From ZC4RG30 sp963812195 (GTDB taxonomy: Bacteria > Pseudomonadota > Gammaproteobacteria > Steroidobacterales > Steroidobacteraceae), in the NCBI GenBank assembly GCA_963812195.1, contig CAWEUI010000015.1:62001-126000 (forward strand): a DNA stretch of 64,000 nt, written 5' to 3'. Of this stretch, positions 9,999 to 19,059 are shown piece by piece. The position numbers and the translations under genes were made by a program. The stretch's first letter is position 1, and each line of letters opens with the position of its first letter. The notes under the pieces were generated by a model. The model had not been told where the DNA came from. It searched no databases and worked only from the letters and a program-made list of their open reading frames with translations.

Positions 9999-10887
9999 CG
10001 GGCGCCTGCTGGCGGAATGCACGCGGGGAAATGCCGACCCGGCGTGTAAAGAAGCGGGTGAAGTAGGCGGCATCCTCGAACCCCAGGTCCGAGGCGATGG
10101 TGCTGATGGCATTGTCGGTGTAGTGCAGCTGGCGTTTGGCCTCCAGCAGAATGCGCGCGTGCACGAGCTGCATCGGCGACTGACCGGCAAAACGCAGACA
10201 CGCCCGGCGCAGGCGCGATGGCGAGGTATGCAGCGCGTCGGCGTAGGTCTGCACGGACTGGCTGCTGCGGAAGCGCCGCTCGACGACGCCGAAGAACCGT
10301 TCCAGCAGCAGGCGCTGCTGTCCAACCATTGAATCCGACAAGTCGCCCTGGTTCTGCACGAAGCGCAGGGCATTTCCCAGCATGACCTGCAGCCATCCGT
10401 CCTGAGCCAGTCCGTGGCCCGCCTCGCTGCATGCGAATTCGCGAGCCAGCATGCGGATGCTGAGCGCCAGATCGGTGGCGCGCAGGGCGTCGCGCCGCAA
10501 CTCCAGGATCTGGGCGCGGGAGAACAGCGATGCGATGCCGGGTTCGCGCCGGGCCATGTCGCGCCGCAGCTGATCGGACACGGAAATGACGTGCCCGCTG
10601 GTACCTGGCTCGAATTCGAAAGCGTGCACCGTACCAGCCGGAACAACAACGAGAGCGGGCGGCCGGAACTGCACGCGCACGCTGTCCGTCCTGGTCACGC
10701 CGGCTCCGCGTGAGACGAAAACGGCCTGATGCAGGACCTCGTGCAGGTGCGGCGCGATCTTCCAGTGATGGCGCGCACTGCGCGACTCGATGGCTTCCAC
10801 GTGCAGCAGCGGACCGGTGATGCGGCGTGGCGCCTCGCCGTAAAGAAAGTACCTGGGAATCCGCCGACCGGCGCTGTTACGGGCCAT
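9976..10887 (-). CDS. pobR: AraC-family activator, PobR-like
   Basis: A 303-residue protein with an N-terminal cupin-like sensor (LHEVLHQAVFVSRGAGV, then ALVVVPAGTVHAFEF) and a C-terminal pair of helix-turn-helix motifs (YADALHTSPSRLRRACLRFAG and ISTIASDLGFEDAAYFTRFF). It is divergent from pobA across 133 bases. AraC-type PobR proteins activate pobA in response to 4-hydroxybenzoate, and the family and position both fit. The symbol rests on context rather than on residues specific to the ligand. Confidence 0.75.
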   Translation of the reverse strand: MARNSAGRRIPRYFLYGEAPRRITGPLLHVEAIESRSARHHWKIAPHLHEVLHQAVFVSRGAGVTRTDSVRVQFRPPALVVVPAGTVHAFEFEPGTSGHVISVSDQLRRDMARREPGIASLFSRAQILELRRDALRATDLALSIRMLAREFACSEAGHGLAQDGWLQVMLGNALRFVQNQGDLSDSMVGQQRLLLERFFGVVERRFRSSQSVQTYADALHTSPSRLRRACLRFAGQSPMQLVHARILLEAKRQLHYTDNAISTIASDLGFEDAAYFTRFFTRRVGISPRAFRQQAPVTSWSDG

Positions 10888-11020
10888 GCGCGCATACTAG
10901 GCCGACGGCTGTCCCGGAATATAGTTGTTCGAATAGTCCAAGTTCCGGATCACGGGTTGCAACTTTCGTTGTCCGGTCGCCGTCACAATGGTCGTCCACC
11001 ACGGACAGGACGGGCGGACA
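10888..11020. promoter_or_regulatory. pobR-pobA divergent control region
   Basis: This 133-base gap must hold the promoters of both genes. It is clearly more AT-rich than its surroundings. An imperfect dyad is centred on TTCGAA at 10928-10933, with outer arms GGAA (10916-10919) and TTCC (10943-10946). It is a candidate operator for the AraC regulator. I could not place convincing -35/-10 boxes. Confidence 0.45.
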
Positions 11021-12205
11021 GTGCGTACACAGGTTGCGATCATTGGTGCGGGTCCGGCAGGGCTGTTGCTGGGCCAGCTGCTGCACAAGGCGGGTATCGA
11101 CGCGGTCATCGTCGAGCGACAGAGCGCGGCGTACGTGCTCGGCAGAATCCGCGCCGGTGTGCTCGAGCAGGTGTGCGTGGACCTGCTGGACGAGCTGGGA
11201 GTCGGCGCGCGCATGCACCAGGAGGGTCTGGTCCACGAAGGCTTCGAGATGCTGGTTGCCGGCCGCCGGCACCGCGTGGACATGCATGGCCTGACCGGCG
11301 GCTCTGCCGTCATGGTCTACGGCCAGACCGAACTTACGCGCGACCTGATGGCAGCCCGTGACGCGGCCGGCGGGCCGACGTTCTACGAGGCACAGGACGT
11401 GGCGGTAGCCGGGTTCGACGGTGCGCATCCGTACGTGACCTTCCGGCACAACGGCTCCACGCACCGGATCGACTGCGAGTTCATCGCCGGATGCGACGGG
11501 TTCCACGGTGTGTGCCGCGCCAGCCTGCCCGACGGCGCGGCCCGCGAGTACGAGAAGGTCTATCCGTTCGGATGGCTCGGCGTGCTGTCGGAGACGCCAC
11601 CGGTCAGCGAGGAGCTGATCTACGTCAGCAGCGAGCGCGGCTTCGCGCTGTGCTCGATGCGCAGTCGCACCCGCAGCCGCTACTACCTGCAGGTGCCGCT
11701 CAGCGACAATGTGGAGCAGTGGAGCGACTCGGCATTCTGGGATGAACTGCGCCGGCGGCTCGACCCGGAGGCGGCGCAGCGCCTGGTGACCGGAGCCTCC
11801 ATCGAAAAGAGCATCGCGCCGTTGCGCAGCTTCGTGGTCGAACCGCTGCGCTACGGCCGGCTGTTCCTGGCGGGGGATGCCGGGCACATCGTGCCGCCGA
11901 CCGGCGCCAAGGGGCTGAACCTCGCGGCCACCGACGTGAAATACCTTTCCGCCGCATTCATCGAATTCTTCAGGGAACACAGCAGCGCCGGCATCGACCA
12001 CTATTCGGCGCGCTGCCTGCGCCGGGTGTGGCGCGCCGAGCGCTTTTCATGGTGGTTCACCAACCTGATGCACCGGTTTCCGGATGACGGGCCGATCGCC
12101 GAAAAGTTCAAGGCTGCCGAACTGGACTACCTGCTGCACTCGCGCACGGCCCTGACCACGGTGGCGGAGAATTACGTCGGCCTGCCCCTGGATTTCGGCG
12201 ACTGA
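11021..12205 (+). CDS. pobA: 4-hydroxybenzoate 3-monooxygenase
   Basis: This flavoprotein converts 4-hydroxybenzoate to protocatechuate with NADPH and O2. GTG 11021 is chosen because the protein then begins RTQVAIIGAGPAGLLLGQLL, matching PobA enzymes end to end at 394 residues; AGGA lies about 10 bases upstream. The in-frame ATG at 10988 would add 11 residues with no ribosome site. Visible motifs are the FAD Rossmann GAGPAG (residues 9-14), the signature YVLGRIRAGVLEQ, VYGQTELTRDLM, and the second FAD motif GDAGHIVPPTGAKGLNLA near residue 285. It faces the minus-strand esterase/monooxygenase operon, which could supply phenolic acids. Confidence 0.95.
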   Translation: MRTQVAIIGAGPAGLLLGQLLHKAGIDAVIVERQSAAYVLGRIRAGVLEQVCVDLLDELGVGARMHQEGLVHEGFEMLVAGRRHRVDMHGLTGGSAVMVYGQTELTRDLMAARDAAGGPTFYEAQDVAVAGFDGAHPYVTFRHNGSTHRIDCEFIAGCDGFHGVCRASLPDGAAREYEKVYPFGWLGVLSETPPVSEELIYVSSERGFALCSMRSRTRSRYYLQVPLSDNVEQWSDSAFWDELRRRLDPEAAQRLVTGASIEKSIAPLRSFVVEPLRYGRLFLAGDAGHIVPPTGAKGLNLAATDVKYLSAAFIEFFREHSSAGIDHYSARCLRRVWRAERFSWWFTNLMHRFPDDGPIAEKFKAAELDYLLHSRTALTTVAENYVGLPLDFGD

Positions 12206-12229
12206 TCCGGCCGGCCGGGCACCCGGGCG

Positions 12230-13672
12230 CTACGCCCAGGTGTAGGCCGTCTTGACCTGGGTGTAGAACTCCACGGCCGCGAAGCCCTGTTCCCTGGGGC
12301 CGTAGCTGGACTGGCGCGTGCCGCCAAATGGCACGTGGTAGTCCACACCGGCGGTCGGCAGGTTGGTCATCACCATTCCGGCGCGCACGTTGCGCACGAA
12401 GTGGCGCGCGTGCTTGAGCGAGTTGGTCATGATACCGGCCGAGAGGCCGAATTCACCGGCATTGGCGGTGGCCAGCGCCTCCTCGTAATCCTTCACGCCG
12501 ATCGTCGTGGCCACCGGACCGAACACTTCCTCGCAATTGATGCGCATGTCCTGGCGCGTTTCGGCGATCAGCGCCGGCGAAACGTAGTAGCCGGGCTTGT
12601 CCAGCTGCAATGCCGCGCCACCGGTAACCTTGCGCCCGCCCTGGCTGGTCGCGACCTGCAGGTAGGAAAGCGTTGTTTCCAGCTGCGCCTGGCTGGCCAG
12701 CGGGCCGATTTGCGTGTCCGGCGCGAGCGCATCGCCGACCTTCAGGGCCTGGATGCGCGCGGTCAATGCGGCGATGAATCGATCGTGGATGCCCGCGGTA
12801 ACGATGATGCGGCTGGAGGCCGTGCAGCGCTGGCCGGTGGCGAAGTAGCCCCCATCCAGGGCGCATTGCACGGCACGATCCAGGTCGCAGTCATCCAGCA
12901 CGACCAGCGGGTTCTTGCCGCCCATCTCCAGCTGCACGCGTGCGTTGTGGGCCATCGCCGAGCGGGCCACCTGCGCGCCGGTTGCCTGGCTGCCCGTGAA
13001 CGAGACGCCCGCGATGCCCGGATGCGCGGTCAGCGCGCCTCCCACCGACCCGCCGCCCAGGATCATGTTGAACACGCCCCTGGGAAAGCCGGCCTCGTGG
13101 ATGATCTGCGTCATGGCCGCGGCCACGGCCGGCGTGAGCGAAGCGGGCTTGAGCACTACGGTATTGCCGTATGCCAGGGCTGGCGCGCTCTTCCAGGCGG
13201 GGATGGCGATCGGGAAATTCCATGGCGTGATCAGTCCGTATACGCCGAGGGGTTCCCGATAGGTTTCGACGGCCACACCCGGGCGCGTCGAATCGACGGT
13301 GACACCGTGCCGGCGCAGCGCCTCGCCGGCAAAGAACTTGAAGATGCGCGCGGCGCGCACCACTTCTCCGGTTCCTTCCGCCAGCGTCTTGCCTTCCTCG
13401 CGTGACAGCAGGCGACCCAGCTCGTCCTTGCGGGCCAAGATGGTGGCGCCGACCCGGTCGAGCAGGTCGGAGCGCGTTTCCGGACTCGCCTCCGCCCAGG
13501 CCGGATAGGCCGCCTGCGCGGCAGCCACCGCTGCATCGACGGTGCCCGCGTCGCCAGCGGGAAGCCTGGCGACCACGTCGCGCGTGTCCGAGGGATTGAG
13601 GCTCTCGCCGCCGGCGCTGCCCGCCAGCCACTGGCCGTCGATGTAATGGGACAATTGCTGCGTCTGTTGCAT
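12230..13672 (-). CDS. NAD(P)-dependent aldehyde dehydrogenase
   Basis: An intact 480-residue aldehyde dehydrogenase. Typical motifs are ITPWNFPIAIPAWKSAPALA (cofactor pocket), the general-base Glu in QLEMGGKNPLVVL (about residue 248) and the catalytic Cys in GQRCTASSR (about residue 283). The closest family feel is the 2,5-dioxovalerate (alpha-ketoglutaric semialdehyde) and vanillin-type dehydrogenases. Either would make sense here: the first ends the oxidative L-arabinose route, the second handles lignin aldehydes. It is the last gene of the minus-strand run that begins at 20598; the Dabb gene is 15 bases upstream. Confidence 0.9.
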   Translation of the reverse strand: MQQTQQLSHYIDGQWLAGSAGGESLNPSDTRDVVARLPAGDAGTVDAAVAAAQAAYPAWAEASPETRSDLLDRVGATILARKDELGRLLSREEGKTLAEGTGEVVRAARIFKFFAGEALRRHGVTVDSTRPGVAVETYREPLGVYGLITPWNFPIAIPAWKSAPALAYGNTVVLKPASLTPAVAAAMTQIIHEAGFPRGVFNMILGGGSVGGALTAHPGIAGVSFTGSQATGAQVARSAMAHNARVQLEMGGKNPLVVLDDCDLDRAVQCALDGGYFATGQRCTASSRIIVTAGIHDRFIAALTARIQALKVGDALAPDTQIGPLASQAQLETTLSYLQVATSQGGRKVTGGAALQLDKPGYYVSPALIAETRQDMRINCEEVFGPVATTIGVKDYEEALATANAGEFGLSAGIMTNSLKHARHFVRNVRAGMVMTNLPTAGVDYHVPFGGTRQSSYGPREQGFAAVEFYTQVKTAYTWA

Positions 13673-13687
13673 GGCGGGCGACTCCTG

Positions 13688-14011
13688 TCAGGGGTTGTGG
13701 GACGGCCTCTGGCTGTCGGGGGCGGCGTGAAAGTCCACCGCTCCGACCTGCGCAACGGCAGGCTGGTTGAATGCCATCAGTTGCAGGTGCTGCGGGTGCT
13801 GCTGGTAGCGGCGCAGCGTCTCGACGGAGGCGAAGCGCATGATCAGGATCAGGTCCCAGCTGCGCGCCTCGTGCAGCACATCGCGGCCGATCTGCAGATG
13901 CTCGATCCCCGGCACGCTGGCGCGCAGCCCGTGCATGCGCCGGCAGAATTCCTCGATATGCGCATCGGGCGTGCCGTCGGCGTACTTGATGAACACGTAG
14001 TGATGCAGCAT
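13688..14011 (-). CDS. Dabb (stress-responsive alpha/beta barrel) family protein
   Basis: ATG 14011 (MLHHYVFIKYADGTPDAHIE) gives 107 residues. The first strand, PGIEHLQIGRDVLHE and SWDLILIMRFASVETLRRYQQHPQH are hallmarks of the dimeric alpha/beta barrel Dabb family. Members range from plant stress proteins to small monooxygenase-like or isomerase-like enzymes in aromatic pathways. Its start lies 4 bases after the FAD monooxygenase stop, so the two are surely co-translated. Specific reaction unknown. Confidence 0.8.
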   Translation of the reverse strand: MLHHYVFIKYADGTPDAHIEEFCRRMHGLRASVPGIEHLQIGRDVLHEARSWDLILIMRFASVETLRRYQQHPQHLQLMAFNQPAVAQVGAVDFHAAPDSQRPSHNP

Positions 14012-14015
14012 GGCG

Positions 14016-15320
14016 TTACCCCGGGAACACCGGCTCCGGCACCTTCGCGCCGGGGGCAATGCGTGGCGGCGACGCATTGAGTCTTTCGGCATCGAAGCCG
14101 GCGGCCACCTTGTAGCGGTGCATGAATGCCTCGCGCTCCGCGCCCGGGATCACCGCGTCGATGTCGTCGAACACGCCACCGCAGCGGTCATCGAGCAGGT
14201 TCAGCAGCCCGAACGGCCCGGCCCCGCGATTGCGCAGGATCAGCGGCGATATCTCCGGGCACAGCTTGCGGTCGTAGGCCTGCAGGGCACGCGCATTGAC
14301 CCCGTGCTCGAGCAGGGCCGCGCCCAGCACCCGGGCATCGACGATGGCCTGACTCGCGCCGTTGGAGCCTGTGGGATACATCACATGCGCGGCATCGCCC
14401 AGCAGCGCCACGTTGCCATCCTGCCACGTGGGCACCGGTTCGCGATCGATCATGGGGTACTCGTACACGTCGGACGCACCGCGCAACATGCCGGGGATGT
14501 CGATCCAGTCGTAGTTCCACTTCTCGAAGTGGTGGATGAAGTCCTCGTGCCGCACCCGACGGTTCCAGTCGCCTTCCGGCCAGCCGCCGCTGTTCTCGAG
14601 CGTGATCTCCGCCACCCAGTTGATGTCGGCCAGCCCGGTGCGCGGATCCGGGCTGGAGATCGGATAGAACACCACGCGGTGCCGGTGGGTGCCCAGACCC
14701 ACGAAAGACGCACCGGTGCGGATCGGCTTGCCGCGCGCGACGCCACGCCACATGATCGCGCCGCCCCACTGGATGGGCGGCTGCGTCGGGTGCATCTGCT
14801 GGCGTATCGCCGAATGCAGCCCGTCTGCGCCGATGAGCAGCGAGCCGCGCATCTGCTCTCGTGCGCCGTCGCGGGTTTCGAGTATCGCGGTTACGCCCTG
14901 GTCGCCCGGTTCATTGCGATAGCCGATCACCCTGCAGCCGGTGCGCACCACATCGGGACCCAGCCGTGCCAGGGCAGTGCGGTACAGCAGCATCTGCAGA
15001 CCACCGCGATGCACGGAATACTGGGGCCATTGGTAACCGGCCAGCAGGCCGCGCGGCTCCGAATAGACGTCGTTGCCATTGAGTCCAACCAGCGCCCATT
15101 CGCGGGTCTGTATGCCGATGGTGTCGAGAGCCTCCTGGCCCAATCCCAGCTCGTACAGTTCGCGCACGGCATTGGGTTGCAGGTTGATGCCGACGCCCAA
15201 TGGCTTGAGTTCCCGCACTGCTTCGAATACCACGCAGGGAACGCCGATCTGCTGAAGAGTAAGCGCAACGCCAAGCCCGCCGATACCCGCGCCGGCGATC
15301 AGAACTGGAGACCGTGTCAT
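14016..15320 (-). CDS. FAD-dependent aromatic monooxygenase (PhzS/salicylate hydroxylase-like)
   Basis: A 434-residue group A flavin monooxygenase. The N-terminal Rossmann GAGIGGLGVALTLQ (about residues 10-23), the motif LLIGADGLHSAIR (DG motif), and the GD motif in VALLGDAAHVMYPTGSNGASQA are all intact. FYPISSPDPRTGLADINWVAE places it with the flavin-dependent oxidoreductase group that contains PhzS, rather than with PobA. It probably hydroxylates an aromatic or other ring carboxylate using NAD(P)H. The pairing with a Dabb protein and an aldehyde dehydrogenase suggests a short ring-modifying route. Confidence 0.87.
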   Translation of the reverse strand: MTRSPVLIAGAGIGGLGVALTLQQIGVPCVVFEAVRELKPLGVGINLQPNAVRELYELGLGQEALDTIGIQTREWALVGLNGNDVYSEPRGLLAGYQWPQYSVHRGGLQMLLYRTALARLGPDVVRTGCRVIGYRNEPGDQGVTAILETRDGAREQMRGSLLIGADGLHSAIRQQMHPTQPPIQWGGAIMWRGVARGKPIRTGASFVGLGTHRHRVVFYPISSPDPRTGLADINWVAEITLENSGGWPEGDWNRRVRHEDFIHHFEKWNYDWIDIPGMLRGASDVYEYPMIDREPVPTWQDGNVALLGDAAHVMYPTGSNGASQAIVDARVLGAALLEHGVNARALQAYDRKLCPEISPLILRNRGAGPFGLLNLLDDRCGGVFDDIDAVIPGAEREAFMHRYKVAAGFDAERLNASPPRIAPGAKVPEPVFPG

Positions 15321-15407
15321 GATTCGTGAGGATTGCCTTTCTGTCCGGAATTCCGGCGGGCTGCGGCAATGTGCCGCGATGCCCGCGGAGCAGCCGCGTA
15401 TTGTGCG

Positions 15408-16731
15408 TTATTCGCGAGTGCCGCGCAGCCCATAGTGGCGGCAGCCGGCCGCGATCATCACCCCGGCGGTGACCATGAACGCACCCAGCACACCCACACC
15501 CGCGGTGCGATTGCCCAGCCAGGTGGTCAGCAGTCCGAGCAGGTACGGCCCGACGAAGCCGCCCAGATTGCCGACCGAGTTGATCGCGGCCAGGCCCGCC
15601 GCCACGCCGGCGCCCTTGAGCAGGGATCCGGGAAAGCTCCAGAACAGCGCCAGGCCACCAGTGCGCCGGCGTGGCGAATGACAGCAGCGCGGCCGTGAGT
15701 ACGGTGCTGTCGGTCCAGATGGCGCTGAGCGCCAGGCACAACGCCGCCCAGTACGGCGGCGCCGGTGGCATGCCAGCGCTTCTCATTGCGTGCGCTCGGC
15801 ATGGCGGGTGATCAGCACGGAGAGCACGGCACTGCTGAAATAGCAGGCGGCCGTGACCAGGCCGACGGCCAGCACGGACTTGATGCCCGTGGCGGCGATG
15901 ATGGTGGGCAGCCAGAAGTTGATGCCATAAACGCCGGTCACGATGCAGAACAGGATCGCGGTGAACAGCCACAGCGCCGGCATGGCGAACAGCTTGCGCA
16001 GCGGGTAATCACTCCTGGCAGCCGGCATCCCGCGCCAGGTGATCCTTGAGCAGCTGCTGTTGCGCCGCTGTCAGCCATCTGGCGTCGTCGATGCGATTGT
16101 CGAGGTACTTGATAACGATCAGGCCAAGCACGGCGGCTGGCGCCGCCTCCATCAGGAACAGCCATTGCCAGTCGCGCAGGCCCGACATGCCCCCGAGATG
16201 GTCCATGATCGCCCCCGATGCCGGTCCGCCGAAGACATACGAAAACGGCTGGGCCATGAGCAGCAGGGCGATCGCGCGGCTCTGCCGGTGCGGGGGATAC
16301 CAGTAGGTCAGGTAGAGCAGGATGCCGGGGTAGAAGCCGGCCTCGGCCGCTCCGAGCAGGAAGCGCAGCACGTAGAACATCGTCGGCGTCTGCAGCCCGG
16401 TGGCGCGGGCCAGTGGCTCGACGAAGGCCATGGCGCCGGAGATGATGGCCCATGTCACCATGATGCGGGCGATCCACAGCCGCGCGCCGATCCGGTGCAG
16501 CAGCAGGTTGCTGGGCACCTCCAGCAGGAAGTAGCCGATGAAGAAGATGCCGGCGCCAAATCCGTAGGCGGCCTCGGACATGCCGAGGTCCGTCAGCATG
16601 TGCAGCTTGGCAAAGCCGACGTTGACCCGGTCCAGATATGCGATCAGGTAGCACAGGCCGAGGAACGGCAGCAGGCGCAGCGTGACACGCGCGTAGGTGC
16701 GCTCCTCGAACCGGGGATCGGCGGTGGTCAC
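15408..16731 (-). pseudogene. MFS transporter, anion:cation symporter type (frame-broken)
   Basis: GTG 16731 starts 3 bases after the esterase stop. The first 235 residues are clean and give the N-terminal six-helix bundle (LPFLGLCYLIAYLDRVNVGFA, the hallmark of phthalate/hydroxyphenylacetate/glucarate symporters, then LLLHRIGARLWIARIMV). The rest is in other frames: LWLFTAILFCIVTGVYGINF (around 15.95 kb), and SVGNLGGFVGPYLLGLLTTW (around 15.55 kb), ending at 15408. At least three frame changes lie between about 16020 and 15600. Substrate is likely a carboxylate released or made by its operon partners. Indels may be sequence errors. Confidence 0.75.
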
Positions 16732-16734
16732 GGT

Positions 16735-17951
16735 CTACTGGAACAGCAGCGGCGCGACATCGCGCAGGTAACGTCGCCAGACGCGCCAGTGGTGCGCGCC
16801 CTCGGTAGCGACGAACACGTGCTTGATGCCGGCCTTGTCCAGCGCCTCGTGCGTGGCGCGCGCTCCGACCATGGCGCTGTCCTCGGTGCCGCAGGCGATC
16901 CACAGCAGCTTGATCTTGCGGTTCGCCGCGGCCGGATCGGCGGCCAGCGCGGCGATCGGATCCGCGCCCGGGAGTCTTGCGGCGATGCCCGGATTGCCCA
17001 CCAGGCCGGCGCTCATGATGCCCACGTAGCTGAAGGTGTCCAGGTTCTCCAGGCCGAAGCGGCCGGCCTGCATGCCGCCCATCGAGAAGCCGATGATGGC
17101 GCGGTTGGCGCGGTTGGCCAGCGTACGGTACTTGCCGTCGATCATCGGGATGATGTCCTGGAGGATGTCGCGCTCGTACAGCGACGAAATCCCCGCCGAA
17201 CGGGCCGGCATCGGCGAGCCGGAATGCCGTTGTCGTCGCCGTTGACGGACGCGCCGCCATAGCCCAGCGGCATCACCACGATGAACGGCTTGATGGCCTT
17301 CCTGGCCAGCAGGTTGTCGAGAATGTCGTTGGCACGGCCATAGCGATGCCAGGAATTCTGGTCGTTCGCATAGCCGTGCAGCAGGTACAGCACCGGATAG
17401 CGCTTGCCGCGACTGGCGTCGTAGCCGGGCGGCAGATACACGGTGAGTTCGCGCACCGCCTTGTTGCTCCTGGACTTGTACAGCAGCGTGCGAATCTCGC
17501 CGTGCGGCACGTCCTGCACGTCGTAGAACGCCGGCCCGTCGCCCGGCACGGTCAGGATGCTGGTGGTGGTGCTGGTGACGTAGCCGATCTTCACCTGCGG
17601 GTTGGACGGGTCGATCAGTCGCACGCCATCGACATTGAAGAAGTAGACGTACATATCCGGCTTCAATGGTCCGACCGTCGCGCTCCACACGCCGTCCGCT
17701 TCGCGGCTCAGGGCGACATCGGGGCCGAAATCGCCGGAGACCGTGACCGCCTGGGCCTTTGGCGCGCGCAGGCGGAACGTCACGTGGCCGTTTGCAACGG
17801 ACGGGGAGGTGACGGCAGGCGGTGCGTTGCCGTTCGCGCCGGCCGGGCGCATGCCGACCTCCTGCGCCAGTGCCATCCCCGCGATGGCCAGTACGAAGAC
17901 AAGGCCGGTCAGGCCGGCAGCCACAGGGCCAGGCAATCTTCTGTTCATCAT
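16735..17951 (-). CDS. Secreted esterase with N-terminal CBM48-like domain (frameshift)
   Basis: ATG 17951 (MMNRRLPGPVAAG) follows GGGGAGAT and opens a signal peptide cleaved near ALAQ. Residues about 55-140 are an Ig-like early set/CBM48-type domain (VTFRLRAPKAQAVTVSGDFG, then PDMYVYFFNVDGVRLIDPSN), as in feruloyl and acetylxylan esterases. The catalytic domain follows: YPVLYLLHGYANDQNSW, then IIGFSMGGMQAGRFGL with the nucleophile Ser, then GAHHWRVWRRYL with the His. The frame breaks near 17220, after NGDDNGIPA and before YERDILQDIIPMIDGKYRT. Length fits the CE1-type XynZ-like enzymes of about 405 residues. Release of ferulate or p-coumarate from arabinoxylan is a reasonable inference. Confidence 0.8.
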
Positions 17952-18001
17952 GCTGATCTCCCCATCGTCGTTGTTCGCTTTGGCGCTATCGGCGGCCAGC
18001 C

Positions 18002-18990
18002 TCAGTGCAGTGCATCCGCGCCGGCCTTCTTCTGTTCTTCTTCGCGTATGCCGCGCAACGTGTTGGGAAGGCCGTAATTGCCTTCGTGGCAGGCATATTC
18101 CAGCAATGGCTGGTCGGACAGTTCCATCGGAAACTCGCCGCCCCAGCTCACATCCCACAGGCTGGGGTCGGTGACCGTGAATTCGTAGCGGATCGACTTC
18201 GGCCGGTGCGGGTTATCTTCTCGATGACCCGCCCCTCGGGTCCCATTGGTATCGCCGATCCGCGTGGCGTCACCTTGTCCGAGATGCCCGTGGTCTCGAT
18301 CACCAGCGTGTCGCCCTCCCAATGGCCCCAGGAATTTCCCTGCCAGCGGGTCAGGCCCTGGAAATCCGGTCGGCTCTGCACCAGCGGAATCACCCGCGCA
18401 TCGTGCACCATCTCGGTCATCAGCACGACATAGTCGCGGGTCTGCATGATCCGCACCATGGAGTTGTAGCCGACCGGCCGCAGCGGCGGGCCTTCGTGGG
18501 CCCACAGCAGGCAGCGTTCCTGCAGCGGCCGGTTTTGCGCGCTGTCGAAGGCATGGGCCTGCTGTGCGGCGCGGGCGGCATCGCTGCGCCGTTGGGCGTC
18601 CGGGCGCAGGGGCGGCATGCGCCCATCGGCGGGCTGCGTGAGGATGGACGTGCGCGGATTGCGCACCATCGCGCTCTGGTCCGGATCAAGACCGTAGTCG
18701 GCCGTCTGGTAGTGGACGTCCGTGACTACCGTTGTGGTTTCCACCACGGCCGGCGCGTTGCGCCGGGCGGCGTACTCCTCGTCTGTATAGAACGCCTTGA
18801 GGCCCAGCTCGGCAGGACGCTCGAAGGGCACGTTGGTGTTGTTGGTGTATGTGCCCTGGATGAGCGGGTCTCCCCAGGATGTGCGCGGCGTTTCGAACTG
18901 CCCGGGGGAAGCGGCACGGGCCGCGACGGCCAGCAATACGGCAAATCCCGCAACGGTGCCGACGTGGCCTGTTGCGCGCCCGGTGCTCAT
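18002..18990 (-). CDS. Conserved secreted protein of unknown function (one frameshift)
   Basis: The product has a signal peptide (MSTGRATGHVGTVAGFAVLL, cleaved near RAA) and then a family often seen in acidobacteria and Steroidobacter-like bacteria, recognised by GNSWGHWEGDTLVIETTGI, IRYEFTVTDPSLWDVSW and the C-terminal LEYACHEGNYGLPNTL. One C is missing near 18205 (ITRTG then PKSIRYEF); repaired length is about 329 residues. No enzyme function is established for the family to my knowledge. It sits 50 bases ahead of the CBM48-like esterase and 69 bases after the carboxylesterase, in one run of genes. Confidence 0.7.
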
Positions 18991-19059
18991 CAGGCGCGGG
19001 GATCCCGGTGATTTGCCGAAACTTCGATCACGGTCATGACAAAACCTGCTGCGGCGCGG